From positions 992,001-1,056,000 of the forward strand of contig NZ_LT968775.1 in NCBI RefSeq assembly GCF_900240975.1: a stretch of DNA of 64,000 nucleotides, read 5' to 3'. The notes under the pieces are model-generated. The model worked only from the letters and a program-made list of their open reading frames with translations. It was not told the origin of the DNA and did not search any database. The translations under genes were made by a program, and so were the position numbers. The DNA comes from Mycobacterium sp. 4858. GTDB lineage: Bacteria; Actinomycetota; Actinomycetes; Mycobacteriales; Mycobacteriaceae. This document shows positions 44,237-53,083 of the stretch, one piece after another. The stretch's first letter is position 1, and each line of letters opens with the position of its first letter.

Positions 44237-44614
44237 ATGGCCGACTCCAAAGACGAATCTCCCGCTGAGCTGATCGACGCCAGGATCAAGGAGTTGGGGG
44301 ATTGGCGCGGCGAGATGCTCGCCCGCATCAGGCAACTCGTCAAGGACGCCGACCCCGACGTGGTCGAGGAGTGGAAGTGGCGGGGCGTCCCGGTCTGGTA
44401 CCACGACGGAATGATCTGCACCGGCGAGACCTACAAGAACGTCGTGAAGATGACCTTCGCCAAGGGGGCCTCGCTCGATGATCCCGCTGGCCTGTTCAAC
44501 TCCAGTCTCGACGGCAACACCCGACGGGCGATCGATTTTCACGAGGGCGACGAGCTCGACGTGAAGGCGCTGACGGCGCTGATCCGCTCCGCGGTGGAGT
44601 TGAACCGGTCGTGA
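44237..44614 (+). CDS. DUF1801 family protein
   Basis: A 125-residue protein of the DUF1801 (YdhG/YjbR-related) family, recognised by DPDVVEEWKWRGVPVWYHDGMICTGETYKNVVKMTFAKGA. The fold is small and may bind a phosphorylated ligand; no function is established. The ATG at 44237 has AAGGTAAGCC upstream. It precedes the acyl-CoA dehydrogenase gene by 80 bp that contain a palindromic pair. Confidence 0.85.
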   Translation: MADSKDESPAELIDARIKELGDWRGEMLARIRQLVKDADPDVVEEWKWRGVPVWYHDGMICTGETYKNVVKMTFAKGASLDDPAGLFNSSLDGNTRRAIDFHEGDELDVKALTALIRSAVELNRS

Positions 44615-44623
44615 GGCGCCGAC

Positions 44624-44653
44624 CTGTACAGCCGCGGCAGCGCTGCTGTACAG
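44624..44653. promoter_or_regulatory. Palindromic operator pair upstream of the acyl-CoA dehydrogenase
   Basis: CTGTACAG occurs twice (44,624-44,631 and 44,646-44,653), and the whole 30-bp block forms a 9-bp inverted repeat (CTGTACAGC ... GCTGTACAG). The two 8-bp palindromes are 22 bp apart, about two helical turns. It lies 42 bp before the GTG at 44695 and is probably bound by a dimeric repressor whose gene is not visible here. Confidence 0.7.
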
Positions 44654-44694
44654 TCGCCCAGCACAAGGTCGACGCTCGAACGAGAGGTCATCCG

Positions 44695-45924
44695 GTGACG
44701 TCGGAGTCGGTCGAGGAATTCCGGGGCCGGGCCAAGGCGTGGCTGGCCGAGAACCTGCCGCGGCTTGATTCCGGCGACGCGATGGCTCTGCAACGCGACT
44801 CGCTCACCTCCTGGCAGCGCGCCCGCGAGTTGCAAAAAAGGCTGTACGACGGCGGATTCGCCGGCATCTGCTTTCCGCGCGAATACGGCGGGCTGGGCTT
44901 GGGCTACGAATACAAGAAAGCGTTCGACGCCGAGGCCCTGGCCTACGAGACCCCCTTGATGCTCAACGTTCCGTCGTTCGCCATCTGCTGCGCGACGATC
45001 CTGGACATGGGCAGCGAGGAGCAGAAGCGCACCCACATCGCGGCCGCACTGCGCGGCGACGAAGTGCTGGTGCAGCTGCTGTCGGAGCCCAGCGGGGGGT
45101 CGGATCTCGCGGGTGTGCTGACTCGCGCCGACCGCCGGGATGGGCGATGGATCATCAACGGCGCCAAGACATGGAGCACCTGGGCGTTCGCCGCCGACTA
45201 CGGCCTGTGCCTGGCCCGCACCGACTGGAGCGTTCCGAAACACGAAGGGCTGACCATGTTCCTGGTGCCGCTTCGGCACCCCGGGGTCACGATCAACCGC
45301 ATCAAGCAGGTCAACGGCTCCGTGGAGTTCTGCGAGGAATTCTTCGACGACGTCGACGTCGGTGACGACGCCGTGGTGGGGGAGCCCGGGAAAGGGTGGG
45401 ACGTCGCCTCGCGCCAGCTCTACCACGAGCGCCGCAGCATGGGCGACGGATCGGAGTACACCAGCGGCCCGGGAATCGCTGAGGCGCAAGATATCTCGGT
45501 TGACCTGCTCGCCCTGGTCGAGAAGACGAACCAGACCGGCAGCGAACGAGTCCGCGAATTGGTGGGCCGTGCCCTGGTCCATCGTGTCGTGCACGGGCAA
45601 CTCAGCGAGCACGTCTTCCACGCCGTGACCAGCGGATCCCTCCCGCCCGCGGCGGGATCGATCATCCGGCTGTCCATGGCCGAGGTGCACGACGTCGAAA
45701 ACGACACCGCGCTGGCCGTCGCGGGCCCCTCGGCCGTGATCGAGGACGAGGCTGGGCTGCTCGACATCGGCACCCGTTACCTGGGCCGGCAGATCGCCAG
45801 CATCGGAGGCGGGACCACCGAGATGGCTCGCAACGTCATCGGGGAGCGTGTCCTGAACTTTCCGCGTGAGTACGCCGCCGACCGCGGCGTGCCGTTCAAC
45901 CAGGTGCGGCACGGAAAAGCCTGA
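44695..45924 (+). CDS. Acyl-CoA dehydrogenase
   Basis: A 409-residue flavoprotein of the acyl-CoA dehydrogenase fold. Family motifs: QLLSEPSGGSDLAGVLTRA and DGRWIINGAKTWSTWA (middle domain), and the C-terminal YLGRQIASIGGGTTEMARNVIGERVL. Such mycobacterial enzymes oxidise fatty acyl-CoA or steroid side-chain CoA esters, sometimes as heteromers. GTG at 44695 is taken. It lies behind a palindromic operator and in line with the next genes up to fabG3. Confidence 0.9.
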   Translation: MTSESVEEFRGRAKAWLAENLPRLDSGDAMALQRDSLTSWQRARELQKRLYDGGFAGICFPREYGGLGLGYEYKKAFDAEALAYETPLMLNVPSFAICCATILDMGSEEQKRTHIAAALRGDEVLVQLLSEPSGGSDLAGVLTRADRRDGRWIINGAKTWSTWAFAADYGLCLARTDWSVPKHEGLTMFLVPLRHPGVTINRIKQVNGSVEFCEEFFDDVDVGDDAVVGEPGKGWDVASRQLYHERRSMGDGSEYTSGPGIAEAQDISVDLLALVEKTNQTGSERVRELVGRALVHRVVHGQLSEHVFHAVTSGSLPPAAGSIIRLSMAEVHDVENDTALAVAGPSAVIEDEAGLLDIGTRYLGRQIASIGGGTTEMARNVIGERVLNFPREYAADRGVPFNQVRHGKA

Positions 45925-45936
45925 GGGAGGCCGGAA

Positions 45937-46803
45937 TTGGGCGACCAGCTTCGTGACATCCGGGAGTTGGCGGGAGACTCCGACGCCTATCGGGACGAAC
46001 TGTACCGGCGCTGGACGGGGCTGCTCAGCTACCGCTACATCGGCCGCAAACACTCCTCGATGGACTTGGGCGAGGCCGACGACACGGTCACCATTCGCCG
46101 GGACATGCGCAACGAGGCCGGGGGAATCATGGTGGCGCCGTTGGCCATTTCCTCGCCGGAGGGTTGTCAGACCGACATGGTCGCGGTGCCCAACCCGGTC
46201 ATCGCGTCCGTGCAGATCGTCGACCCCGGCTACGACGTCAGCCGAGTCGAGATCGTCGGCTCCGGCATCGTGCACCAGGGGCGCACCATGGGCTACGGGC
46301 GGTGCAAGATCGTCGACGCCGACAACCCGGACCGGGTGATCGCCTTCAACGAGGGGCAGGGGGCGATTATCGGCATCCCGCCGGAAGGCCTTGACCGGAT
46401 GGATGTTTCGGGCACCGAACTGGTGGTCGAGGATTCGCCGGACCTGCCGCCGCTGTGGCAGGCGTTCGGGGCCAGCCGCCGCGACGACGGCCATTGGGTG
46501 CTGCCCGAGCTCAGCACCGAACTCGCATCCCCCGACGCCGCATTACACATCGGGCCGCAACACGTCGTCTTAGAAACCGCGGCTATCGACCTCGCCGCCG
46601 GCGTCGCCGGAACGCGGAAGCTCCAGGTGGTCAGCTGGCACGTCATGTTCATGTCGCGCGGCAAGGTGGGTCCCTTCCGCGTCGAGGGCACCGCGCATGC
46701 CGGCGCGCCGGGACGCGTCGGGGTACGGATGCTGCTGCACGACGAGGGGAATGCCGACAAGGCCGTCACCTCCGCCGCGGCGATCTTCGACGTCGTGGGC
46801 TGA
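45937..46803 (+). CDS. Hypothetical protein, possibly two hotdog domains
   Basis: A 288-residue protein I do not identify with certainty. ELYRRWTGLLSYRYIGRKHSSMDLGEADDTVTIRRDMRNEAGGIMVAPLAIS and VEIVGSGIVHQGRTMGYGRCKIVDADN resemble hotdog thioesterase strands, as in PaaI-like proteins that handle acyl-CoA. It starts with TTG at 45937, supported by GGGAGG 9 bases upstream, 12 bp after the acyl-CoA dehydrogenase. Position with acyl-CoA dehydrogenase and the steroid dehydrogenase suggests a lipid or sterol CoA role. Confidence 0.6.
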   Translation: MGDQLRDIRELAGDSDAYRDELYRRWTGLLSYRYIGRKHSSMDLGEADDTVTIRRDMRNEAGGIMVAPLAISSPEGCQTDMVAVPNPVIASVQIVDPGYDVSRVEIVGSGIVHQGRTMGYGRCKIVDADNPDRVIAFNEGQGAIIGIPPEGLDRMDVSGTELVVEDSPDLPPLWQAFGASRRDDGHWVLPELSTELASPDAALHIGPQHVVLETAAIDLAAGVAGTRKLQVVSWHVMFMSRGKVGPFRVEGTAHAGAPGRVGVRMLLHDEGNADKAVTSAAAIFDVVG

Positions 46804-46866
46804 CTCTGGCCATACACCGCCTGGGGTACGTATGGTGCTTGAGACTCACACGACAGGAGAATCGCA

Positions 46867-47649
46867 GTGGCAGAACGGCTGGCCGGGAAGGTCGCACTCA
46901 TCAGCGGGGGTGCGCGGGGGATGGGGGCCTCGCACGTACGGGCGCTGGTCGGTGAGGGCGCCAAGGTGGTGTTCGGTGACATCCTCGACGACGAGGGCAA
47001 GGCCGTCGCGGCGGAGGTCGGTGACGCGGCCCGCTACCTGCACCTCGACGTGACGAAGCCCGAGGATTGGGACGCGGCGGTGGCCACCGCCCTGAGCGAG
47101 TTCGGCCGCATCGACATCCTGGTCAACAACGCCGGCATCATCAACATCGGCACCTTCGAGGACTACGCCCTCTCGGAGTGGCAGCGGATCCTCGACATCA
47201 ACCTGACGGGCGTCTTCCTCGGGATCCGCGCCGTGGTCAAGCCCATGAAGGAAGCCGGCCGCGGATCGATCATCAACATCTCCTCGATCGAGGGCATCGC
47301 CGGCACCATCGCCTGCCACGGCTACACCGCCACCAAGTTCGCCGTCCGCGGGCTGACCAAGTCGGCAGCACTGGAACTGGGGCCCAGCGGGATCCGAGTG
47401 AACTCGATCCACCCCGGGCTCATCAAGACCCCGATGACCGAATGGGTCCCCGAGGACATCTTCCAGACCGCGCTCGGGCGGATCGCCCAGCCCCAGGAGG
47501 TCTCCAACCTGGTCGTCTACCTGGCCAGCGACGAGTCCAGCTATTCGACCGGCTCGGAGTTCGTCGTCGACGGCGGCACCACCGCCGGCCTGGGCCACAA
47601 GGACTTCTCGGCGGTCGACACCGCCGGGCAGCCGGACTGGGTTACCTAG
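46867..47649 (+). CDS. fabG3: 3-alpha,20-beta-hydroxysteroid dehydrogenase-like short-chain dehydrogenase (FabG3-like)
   Basis: A 260-residue classical SDR. NAD(P)-binding GGARGMG is at 14-20, NNAG at 87-90, and the catalytic S140, Y153 and K157 (YTATK) are intact. The sequence closely matches what I know of M. tuberculosis FabG3 (Rv2002), including SSIEGIAGT, the [15 protein letters not shown] stretch and the same length; that enzyme reduces 20-keto steroids with NADH. GTG start at 46867 with ACAGGAG 8 bases upstream. Its end overlaps the convergent mmpL gene by 8 bp. It might also act on other substrates. Confidence 0.9.
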   Translation: MAERLAGKVALISGGARGMGASHVRALVGEGAKVVFGDILDDEGKAVAAEVGDAARYLHLDVTKPEDWDAAVATALSEFGRIDILVNNAGIINIGTFEDYALSEWQRILDINLTGVFLGIRAVVKPMKEAGRGSIINISSIEGIAGTIACHGYTATKFAVRGLTKSAALELGPSGIRVNSIHPGLIKTPMTEWVPEDIFQTALGRIAQPQEVSNLVVYLASDESSYSTGSEFVVDGGTTAGLGHKDFSAVDTAGQPDWVT

Positions 47650-50557
47650 CGGGACTGAGGGATTCGGTCTCCTGCGGCGCCTGCTCGGCGCTGGGCTTGG
47701 GCCACGGCGACGGCACCGGGCGCTGCCGCACCCGCTGCGGCCACCAGAACCACTTGCCCAGCAGCGCCGCGATCGACGGCGTCATCAGCGACCGGACGAT
47801 CAGCGTGTCGAACAGCAGACCCAGGCCGATGGTGGTGCCGACCTGGCCGATGACCGTCAGCTCACTGACCGCCATCGTCATCATCGTGAAGGCGAACACC
47901 AGGCCGGCCGAAGTGACGACCGAGCCGGTCCCGCCCATCGACCGGATGATCCCGGTGTTCAGGCCGGCGTAGATCTCCTCCTTGAACCGCGCCACCAACA
48001 GCAGGTTGTAGTCCGCGCCGACGGCAAGCAGGATGATCACCGACATCGCGAGCACCATCCAGTGCAGCTCGATGCCGATGAGGTGCTGCCAGATCAACAC
48101 CGACAGGCCGAACGACGCGCCCAGCGAAAGCAACACGGTGCCGACGATGACCGCCGACGCCACCACACCGCGTGTGATGAGCAGCATGATGATAAAAATC
48201 AGGCACAGCGAAGAGATCCCGGCGATCAGCAAGTCATACGTGTTGCCGTCGCTGAGGTCCTTGTAGATCGACGCGGTCCCCGCCAGATAGATCTTCGAGC
48301 CCTCCAGGGGCGTGCCCTTGAGCGCTTCGTAGGCGGCCTTCTTGATGGCGGAAATGTGCGAAATGCCTTCCTGCGACATCGGATCGCCGTCATGGCTGAT
48401 GATGAAGCGCACGGCATGGCCGTCGGGGGAGATGAAGTTCTTCATCCCCTTCTTGAACTCGGCGTTGTTGAAGGTCTCCGGCGGCAGGTAGAACGAGTCG
48501 TCGTTCTTGGACGCGTCGAACGCCTTGCCCATGGCATTGGAGTTCTTCTGCGCCTCGTTCTGCTGATCCTGCAGGCCCTTCTGGGTCGCATACATGGTCA
48601 GCATCGTCGTCTTCATGGCCTTCATGTTCTCGATCATCGACGGCATCAACGCCACCATCTGGGGCATCAGCGTGTCGAGGTGATCCATGATCGGCAGCAG
48701 GCTCTCGATGTCGTCGGTCATGATGTCGATGCCGTCCAGGCCGTCGAACACCGAACGCAATGACCAGCACACCGGGATGTCGTAGCAGTGCCGTTCCCAG
48801 TACAGGTAGCTGCGGATGGGCCGGAAGAAGTCCTCGAAATCGGCCATGTGCTGGCGCAATTCGTTGATGTCGATGGTCATGTCGTGCATCTTCTTGACCA
48901 TCTGATGCATGTCGTTGGCCATCTGCGCGGTGATGCTCGACATCTTCTCCATGCTGTCGATGGTCGTCTGCATCATGTCGGCCTGGTGCAGCATGTCGGC
49001 CATCTGGTCTTCCTGGTACTTCTGGTTCATCTGCTGGGTGACGCCCTGCATGCTGATCTGGAACGGGATCGAGGTGTGCTCGATCGGCGTGCCCTGCGGT
49101 CGGGTGATGGCCTGCACGCGACCGATTCCCGGCACGCGGAACACCGTCTTGGCGATCTTGTCGATCACCAGGAAGTCCGCGGAGTTGCGCAGATCGTGGT
49201 CGCTTTCGATCATCAGCACTTCGGGATTCATCCGCGCCTGCGAGAAGTGCCGGTCCGCGGCCGCGTAGCCCTCGTTGGCGGGGAGATCGGCGGGCAGGTA
49301 GTTGCGGTCGTTGTAGTTGGTGCGGTAACCGGGCAGGGTCAGCAACCCGATGAGCGCGATCCCGATGGTCAGCACCAGGATCGGGCCGGGCCACCGGACC
49401 ACGAGCGCGCCGATCTTGCGCCACCCGCGAATGCGCTGGCTGCGTCGGGGCTCGAGCGTCCGACGGAAGCGCGTCGCCACCGAAATGACCGCGGGACCGA
49501 GCGTCAACGCCGCCGCCACGACCACCACCATGCCGATGGCCAGCGGGATACCCAGCGTCTGGAAATAGGGCAGGTTCGTGAAGTGCAGGCAGAAGGTCGC
49601 ACCGGCGATCGTCAGGCCCGACCCGAGCACCACGTGCGCGGTGCCCTTGTACATGGTGTAGTACGCGTCTTCGCGTGACTCGCCGACGGCACGGGCCTCC
49701 TGATATCGGCCGATCAAGAAGATCGCGTAGTCGGTGGCGGCCGCGATCGCCAACGTGACCAAGAGGTTGGTGGCGAACGTCGAGAGGCCAATGATCTTGT
49801 AGTAACCCAGGAAAGCGACCATTCCGCGCGCGGCCGAGAGCTCGAGGACCACCATCACCAGCGTGAGTAAGACGGTGACGACGGACCGATAGACCAACAG
49901 CAGCATCCCGATGATGACCGTGAACGTGGCCGCGGTGATGAGCTGCAGGCTGCGGTCGCCGGCCGTGTGCTGGTCGGCCGACAGGGCCGCGGGTCCGGTG
50001 ACGTAGGCCTTCACCCCTTTGGGTGGGGTCAGGCTTTTGACGATGTTTTGGACCGACTCGACCGATTCGTTCGCCAGGGCTTCGCCCTGGTTACCCGCCA
50101 GATACACCTGGACGTAGGCGGCCTTGCCGTCGTTGCTCTGTGCGCCCGCGCCGGTCAGTGGATCGCTCCACATATCCTGAACGTGCTCAACGTGTTTGGT
50201 GTCGGCGTCGAGCTTCTTGACCATTTGGTCGTAGTAGGCATGCGCGTCGGCGCCAAGCGGGTTTTGGCCCTCGAGCACGATCATGACCGAGCTGTTGGAC
50301 TTGTACTCGTTGAAGATCGCGCCCATTCGCTTGGTCGCGACGACCGATTGCGCATCGTCGGGAGTCATCTCCACCGAGCGCATCTTCCCGACCTCGTCCA
50401 ACTGCGGGACGACGACGTTGAGCACCGCGATCAGCGCGATCCAGCCGATGATGATGGGCACCGCGAAGGTTCGAATGATTCGCGGAATCTTTTCCCGCAC
50501 CGGTTCTTGGGCGACGGGGATGGTGTCGGTGCGGGCGTCGTCAAGGTGTGTGCTCAT
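47642..50557 (-). CDS. mmpL: MmpL-family RND transporter
   Basis: A 971-residue RND permease. Twelve predicted membrane segments in two sets of about six (1 + 5 and 1 + 5), with large periplasmic loops and a long Met/His-rich helical insert (about 530-660: [21 protein letters not shown]) typical of mycobacterial MmpL. The conserved [18 protein letters not shown] (first set) and [18 protein letters not shown] (second) contain the proton-relay Asp-Tyr pairs. It exports a lipid or siderophore whose identity is unknown. The ATG at 50557 overlaps the mmpS stop (ATGA). Confidence 0.92.
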   Translation of the reverse strand: MSTHLDDARTDTIPVAQEPVREKIPRIIRTFAVPIIIGWIALIAVLNVVVPQLDEVGKMRSVEMTPDDAQSVVATKRMGAIFNEYKSNSSVMIVLEGQNPLGADAHAYYDQMVKKLDADTKHVEHVQDMWSDPLTGAGAQSNDGKAAYVQVYLAGNQGEALANESVESVQNIVKSLTPPKGVKAYVTGPAALSADQHTAGDRSLQLITAATFTVIIGMLLLVYRSVVTVLLTLVMVVLELSAARGMVAFLGYYKIIGLSTFATNLLVTLAIAAATDYAIFLIGRYQEARAVGESREDAYYTMYKGTAHVVLGSGLTIAGATFCLHFTNLPYFQTLGIPLAIGMVVVVAAALTLGPAVISVATRFRRTLEPRRSQRIRGWRKIGALVVRWPGPILVLTIGIALIGLLTLPGYRTNYNDRNYLPADLPANEGYAAADRHFSQARMNPEVLMIESDHDLRNSADFLVIDKIAKTVFRVPGIGRVQAITRPQGTPIEHTSIPFQISMQGVTQQMNQKYQEDQMADMLHQADMMQTTIDSMEKMSSITAQMANDMHQMVKKMHDMTIDINELRQHMADFEDFFRPIRSYLYWERHCYDIPVCWSLRSVFDGLDGIDIMTDDIESLLPIMDHLDTLMPQMVALMPSMIENMKAMKTTMLTMYATQKGLQDQQNEAQKNSNAMGKAFDASKNDDSFYLPPETFNNAEFKKGMKNFISPDGHAVRFIISHDGDPMSQEGISHISAIKKAAYEALKGTPLEGSKIYLAGTASIYKDLSDGNTYDLLIAGISSLCLIFIIMLLITRGVVASAVIVGTVLLSLGASFGLSVLIWQHLIGIELHWMVLAMSVIILLAVGADYNLLLVARFKEEIYAGLNTGIIRSMGGTGSVVTSAGLVFAFTMMTMAVSELTVIGQVGTTIGLGLLFDTLIVRSLMTPSIAALLGKWFWWPQRVRQRPVPSPWPKPSAEQAPQETESLSPAR

Positions 50558-50988
50558 GCGGATTTCACCATGCAGAAGGTCAGGGCGTGCACGCGGTTGG
50601 TCATGTTCTCGGCCTTGACTTCGTCGTCGATGGTGATGCGACAACCGAGGGAATCACCGTCGCTTTGCGCCGAGAGGTTGGGGAAGACGGAGGGGGCGGT
50701 CGTGCTGAGCACCAGCGTCCAGGGCAATGGCGCGCCGTCGACCCGCTTGGGGTCGGCGGACAGGTCCAAGTAGTTCACGTTGGCGGTGCGGGCCGAGCCG
50801 AAGACCTCGTACTTGACCACTTTGGGCTTGAACGGCTTGGAATCATCCAGTCGCGGGCTGGTCATGATGCCGGTGTCGTGGGCGCCGAAGAAAGACTTGA
50901 CCCTGGCCACGGCAAAGCCGCCGACCACCAGGACCGCGACGATCAGCAGGGGCAGCCATGCATTGCGCAAACCCTTGGATTTCTGCAC
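50554..50988 (-). CDS. mmpS: MmpS-family transport accessory protein
   Basis: A 144-residue protein with a single membrane anchor (about 11-27) and a periplasmic domain with [20 protein letters not shown] and a [24 protein letters not shown] region, in which two Cys are likely to form a disulfide. MmpS proteins help MmpL export lipids or siderophores. The start is ATG 50988; mmpL follows with 4-bp overlap. A TGCA-rich palindromic region 220 bp upstream may be the operator. Confidence 0.9.
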   Translation of the reverse strand: MQKSKGLRNAWLPLLIVAVLVVGGFAVARVKSFFGAHDTGIMTSPRLDDSKPFKPKVVKYEVFGSARTANVNYLDLSADPKRVDGAPLPWTLVLSTTAPSVFPNLSAQSDGDSLGCRITIDDEVKAENMTNRVHALTFCMVKSA

Positions 50989-51207
50989 CTGAGGGATTCC
51001 TCCTCATCATCCGATCATGATGTGGCTAGTTGTGCGCGACGACTGACGGTGCACCGCAACGGTTTCGACGGCGACCAGGGTCTACGAAAGTTCGACGGTC
51101 TCAGGGCAACGGCATCCCGAGAACACCGGCCGTCGCCCCCAGTGCCGACACGTGCCATGTGATGCGAAGGCGTTCTCGAGTACCGCAGAGAGAGCATAGT
51201 ACATACT

Positions 51208-51233
51208 GTGCATATGTTGCACACCATGCAACA
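51208..51233. promoter_or_regulatory. Overlapping TGCA palindromes upstream of mmpS
   Basis: Two overlapping inverted repeats, GTGCATATGTTGCAC (51,208-51,222) and TGTTGCACACCATGCAACA (51,215-51,233, 7-bp arms, 5-bp centre). They lie 21 bp downstream of the tetR stop, before mmpS. A similar TGCA-rich motif lies upstream of tetR. Confidence 0.6.
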
Positions 51234-51253
51234 ATTGCTCTCAGTGTTTCAAA

Positions 51254-51874
51254 TCACTCGGTGAAGATGCTGTTGACCAGCGCGGCGGCCCGCTCGACGT
51301 GCGGCATCGGCGTGTCGTCGTCGTCACCCGCCTCGCCCTTCGACCAGCGCTCGATACCCGAACGCACCGCGGTCAGGGCCAGCGCGGCGATCAACGCGAC
51401 GATCTCGTCGTCCGGCCGCATGCCCTGGCGGCGGGCGACCACGTCGGTCAAGTGAGTCTGGAACCGCTCCAGATCGGCGAGAAACGCGGCCAAGACCGCC
51501 GGCGAGGTCTTGGCGAGTTCCAGCATGTGGGCCGCGTGTTCGCGCCGCGGAGGCACGTCGCGAAGGTGGTGCGCGGCCAGCGTGATCAGTTCCGCCAGCA
51601 CCACCGAATAGGGGGCCGGACCTGCGGCGACGAAATCCGCCACCAGCTCGGGGGGGATGTCCGAGGGGCCGTAGGCGAGTGCGGACTCTTTGTTGGGGAA
51701 GTAGTTGAAGAACGTGCGCGTCGATATGCCGGCTGCGGCGCAGATCTCGTCGATCGTGACCTTGTCGTATCCGCGTTCCAGCGTCAGGCGCACCGCGGCG
51801 TCGCGGATGTCAGCGCTGGTTTGGCGGCGGCGGCGCTCACGCAGACCCATCTGGTTGACGACCACGGCCTCCAT
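51254..51874 (-). CDS. TetR family regulator upstream of mmpS-mmpL
   Basis: A 206-residue TetR-type regulator. HTH residues about 25-60: AAVRLTLERGYDKVTIDEICAAAGISTRTFFNYFPNKESAL, the STRTFFNYF subtype found in several mycobacterial MmpL regulators. It precedes mmpS-mmpL on the same strand with 265 bp between, and TGCA-rich inverted repeats lie at both promoters. Two starts are possible, ATG 51874 and ATG 51850; 51904 would cover the operator-like sequence and is rejected. Confidence 0.85.
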   Translation of the reverse strand: MEAVVVNQMGLRERRRRQTSADIRDAAVRLTLERGYDKVTIDEICAAAGISTRTFFNYFPNKESALAYGPSDIPPELVADFVAAGPAPYSVVLAELITLAAHHLRDVPPRREHAAHMLELAKTSPAVLAAFLADLERFQTHLTDVVARRQGMRPDDEIVALIAALALTAVRSGIERWSKGEAGDDDDTPMPHVERAAALVNSIFTE

Positions 51875-51899
51875 AGTTGCACATTCTGCACACTTTGCA
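51875..51899. promoter_or_regulatory. TGCA-rich element upstream of tetR
   Basis: The stretch GTTGCACATTCTGCACAC followed by TTTGCAG contains TGCA three times at 9- to 10-bp spacing, directly before the TetR ATG at 51874. The same tetramer makes up the palindromes upstream of mmpS, which suggests one regulator at both places. Confidence 0.5.
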
Positions 51900-52013
51900 G
51901 TCAAAATGCGCGGCCTCGGTCATCTCGCCGTTTGGGGAGGCCCCGCCGCCCGCGGCATGCCGACGCAAGACCCGTTCGGGGACAGGCCGATTCAGCCACT
52001 GCGGCGCCGGGTG

Positions 52014-52943
52014 TCAGGCCGCCGATTCGGCCAGGGCACCCCGAAGGTGATCGCACTGGCTGGCGAAGAACTTCACCGACACCGGCGCCTTGTCCACGAT
52101 CTGGTCGAACGCGTGGAAGGCGCCCGGGGCGATCTCTTCGTGCACCGCGACACCCGCCTGGCGCAGGCGCCGCGCGTACTCCAGGCACTCCTCATAGAAC
52201 AGGTCCAGTGTGCCGACCCCGATCCACGCCGGCGGCAGGCCGGACAGATCTTCGCGCCGCGCCGGAACGGCTGCTTGGGGGTCGGCGCCGTTGAGGTACC
52301 AGCGCCAGGCCAGCTGGTTGTCGGTCCCGGTCCACATGATGCGCTTCTGGCCGCGCTGGCCCATGCCGGTCCGATCATCGAGCATGGGATACACCAGCAT
52401 TTGGAACGCGAGCTTGACGTCGCCGCGGTCGTGAGCCCGCTGCGCCAGTGCCGCCGCGAAATGCCCACCGGCACTGGCGCCACCCACGGCGATCCGGTTC
52501 GGGTCGACCCAGGGCTGGCGCGCGAGCCACAGCAGCGCCGCGTAGCAGTCTTCGAGGGGGGCCGGATACGGGTGCTCGGGGGCGAGGCGGTGTTCGACGG
52601 CAGTGACCGCCACCCCCGTGCGGTGGGCCAGCTTGCGAAGGTATTTGTCGTCCTGGGCGGCATGGCCCATGACGGTGCCGCCGCCATGGACCCACAACAG
52701 GGCAGGCGCCCGGTCGCGGGCATGGCCGGGACGATGCAGGCGAACCGTCACGTTCTCGTTGACCGTCGCCTCCGGCACGTCGCGCAGCCGCCCCGTGGTA
52801 CCGAAGACGTTCATGATCGCCCGCTGAACCTTGAGCCCACGGTGCAGGGCATAGCCGTGCGGCAGGAACCGGGCAACCCTCCGAAGACCTGGATCAACCG
52901 CCTGCCGCGCGACAAAGGCGTTGTCGGGGAACCTGTTTGCCAT
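52014..52943 (-). CDS. Alpha/beta hydrolase (hormone-sensitive-lipase-type esterase)
   Basis: A 309-residue esterase of the HSL-like family. The oxyanion motif HGGG is at residues 86-89 and the nucleophile elbow GASAGG has Ser at 158. The acid and His follow in GVGTLDLFYEE and GAFHAFDQI. Such Lip enzymes hydrolyse short acyl esters. The ATG at 52943 has GAGGG six bases upstream and is preferred to one at 53012. It is followed by tetR after 140 bp on the same strand; a divergent aldehyde dehydrogenase lies 140 bp upstream. Confidence 0.88.
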   Translation of the reverse strand: MANRFPDNAFVARQAVDPGLRRVARFLPHGYALHRGLKVQRAIMNVFGTTGRLRDVPEATVNENVTVRLHRPGHARDRAPALLWVHGGGTVMGHAAQDDKYLRKLAHRTGVAVTAVEHRLAPEHPYPAPLEDCYAALLWLARQPWVDPNRIAVGGASAGGHFAAALAQRAHDRGDVKLAFQMLVYPMLDDRTGMGQRGQKRIMWTGTDNQLAWRWYLNGADPQAAVPARREDLSGLPPAWIGVGTLDLFYEECLEYARRLRQAGVAVHEEIAPGAFHAFDQIVDKAPVSVKFFASQCDHLRGALAESAA

Positions 52944-53083
52944 CGATGCCCTCGATCCGTTTCGTCGGCGGACACGCTGACCATACAGGGTCAGGATTGT
53001 GTCTCGGGGCATCTTCGCCCCGCTGAGCTGCGACGCTTTGCCGGCGGCTGATTGGTCGGCCAGGGGACAGGGTATCCGCAGGC

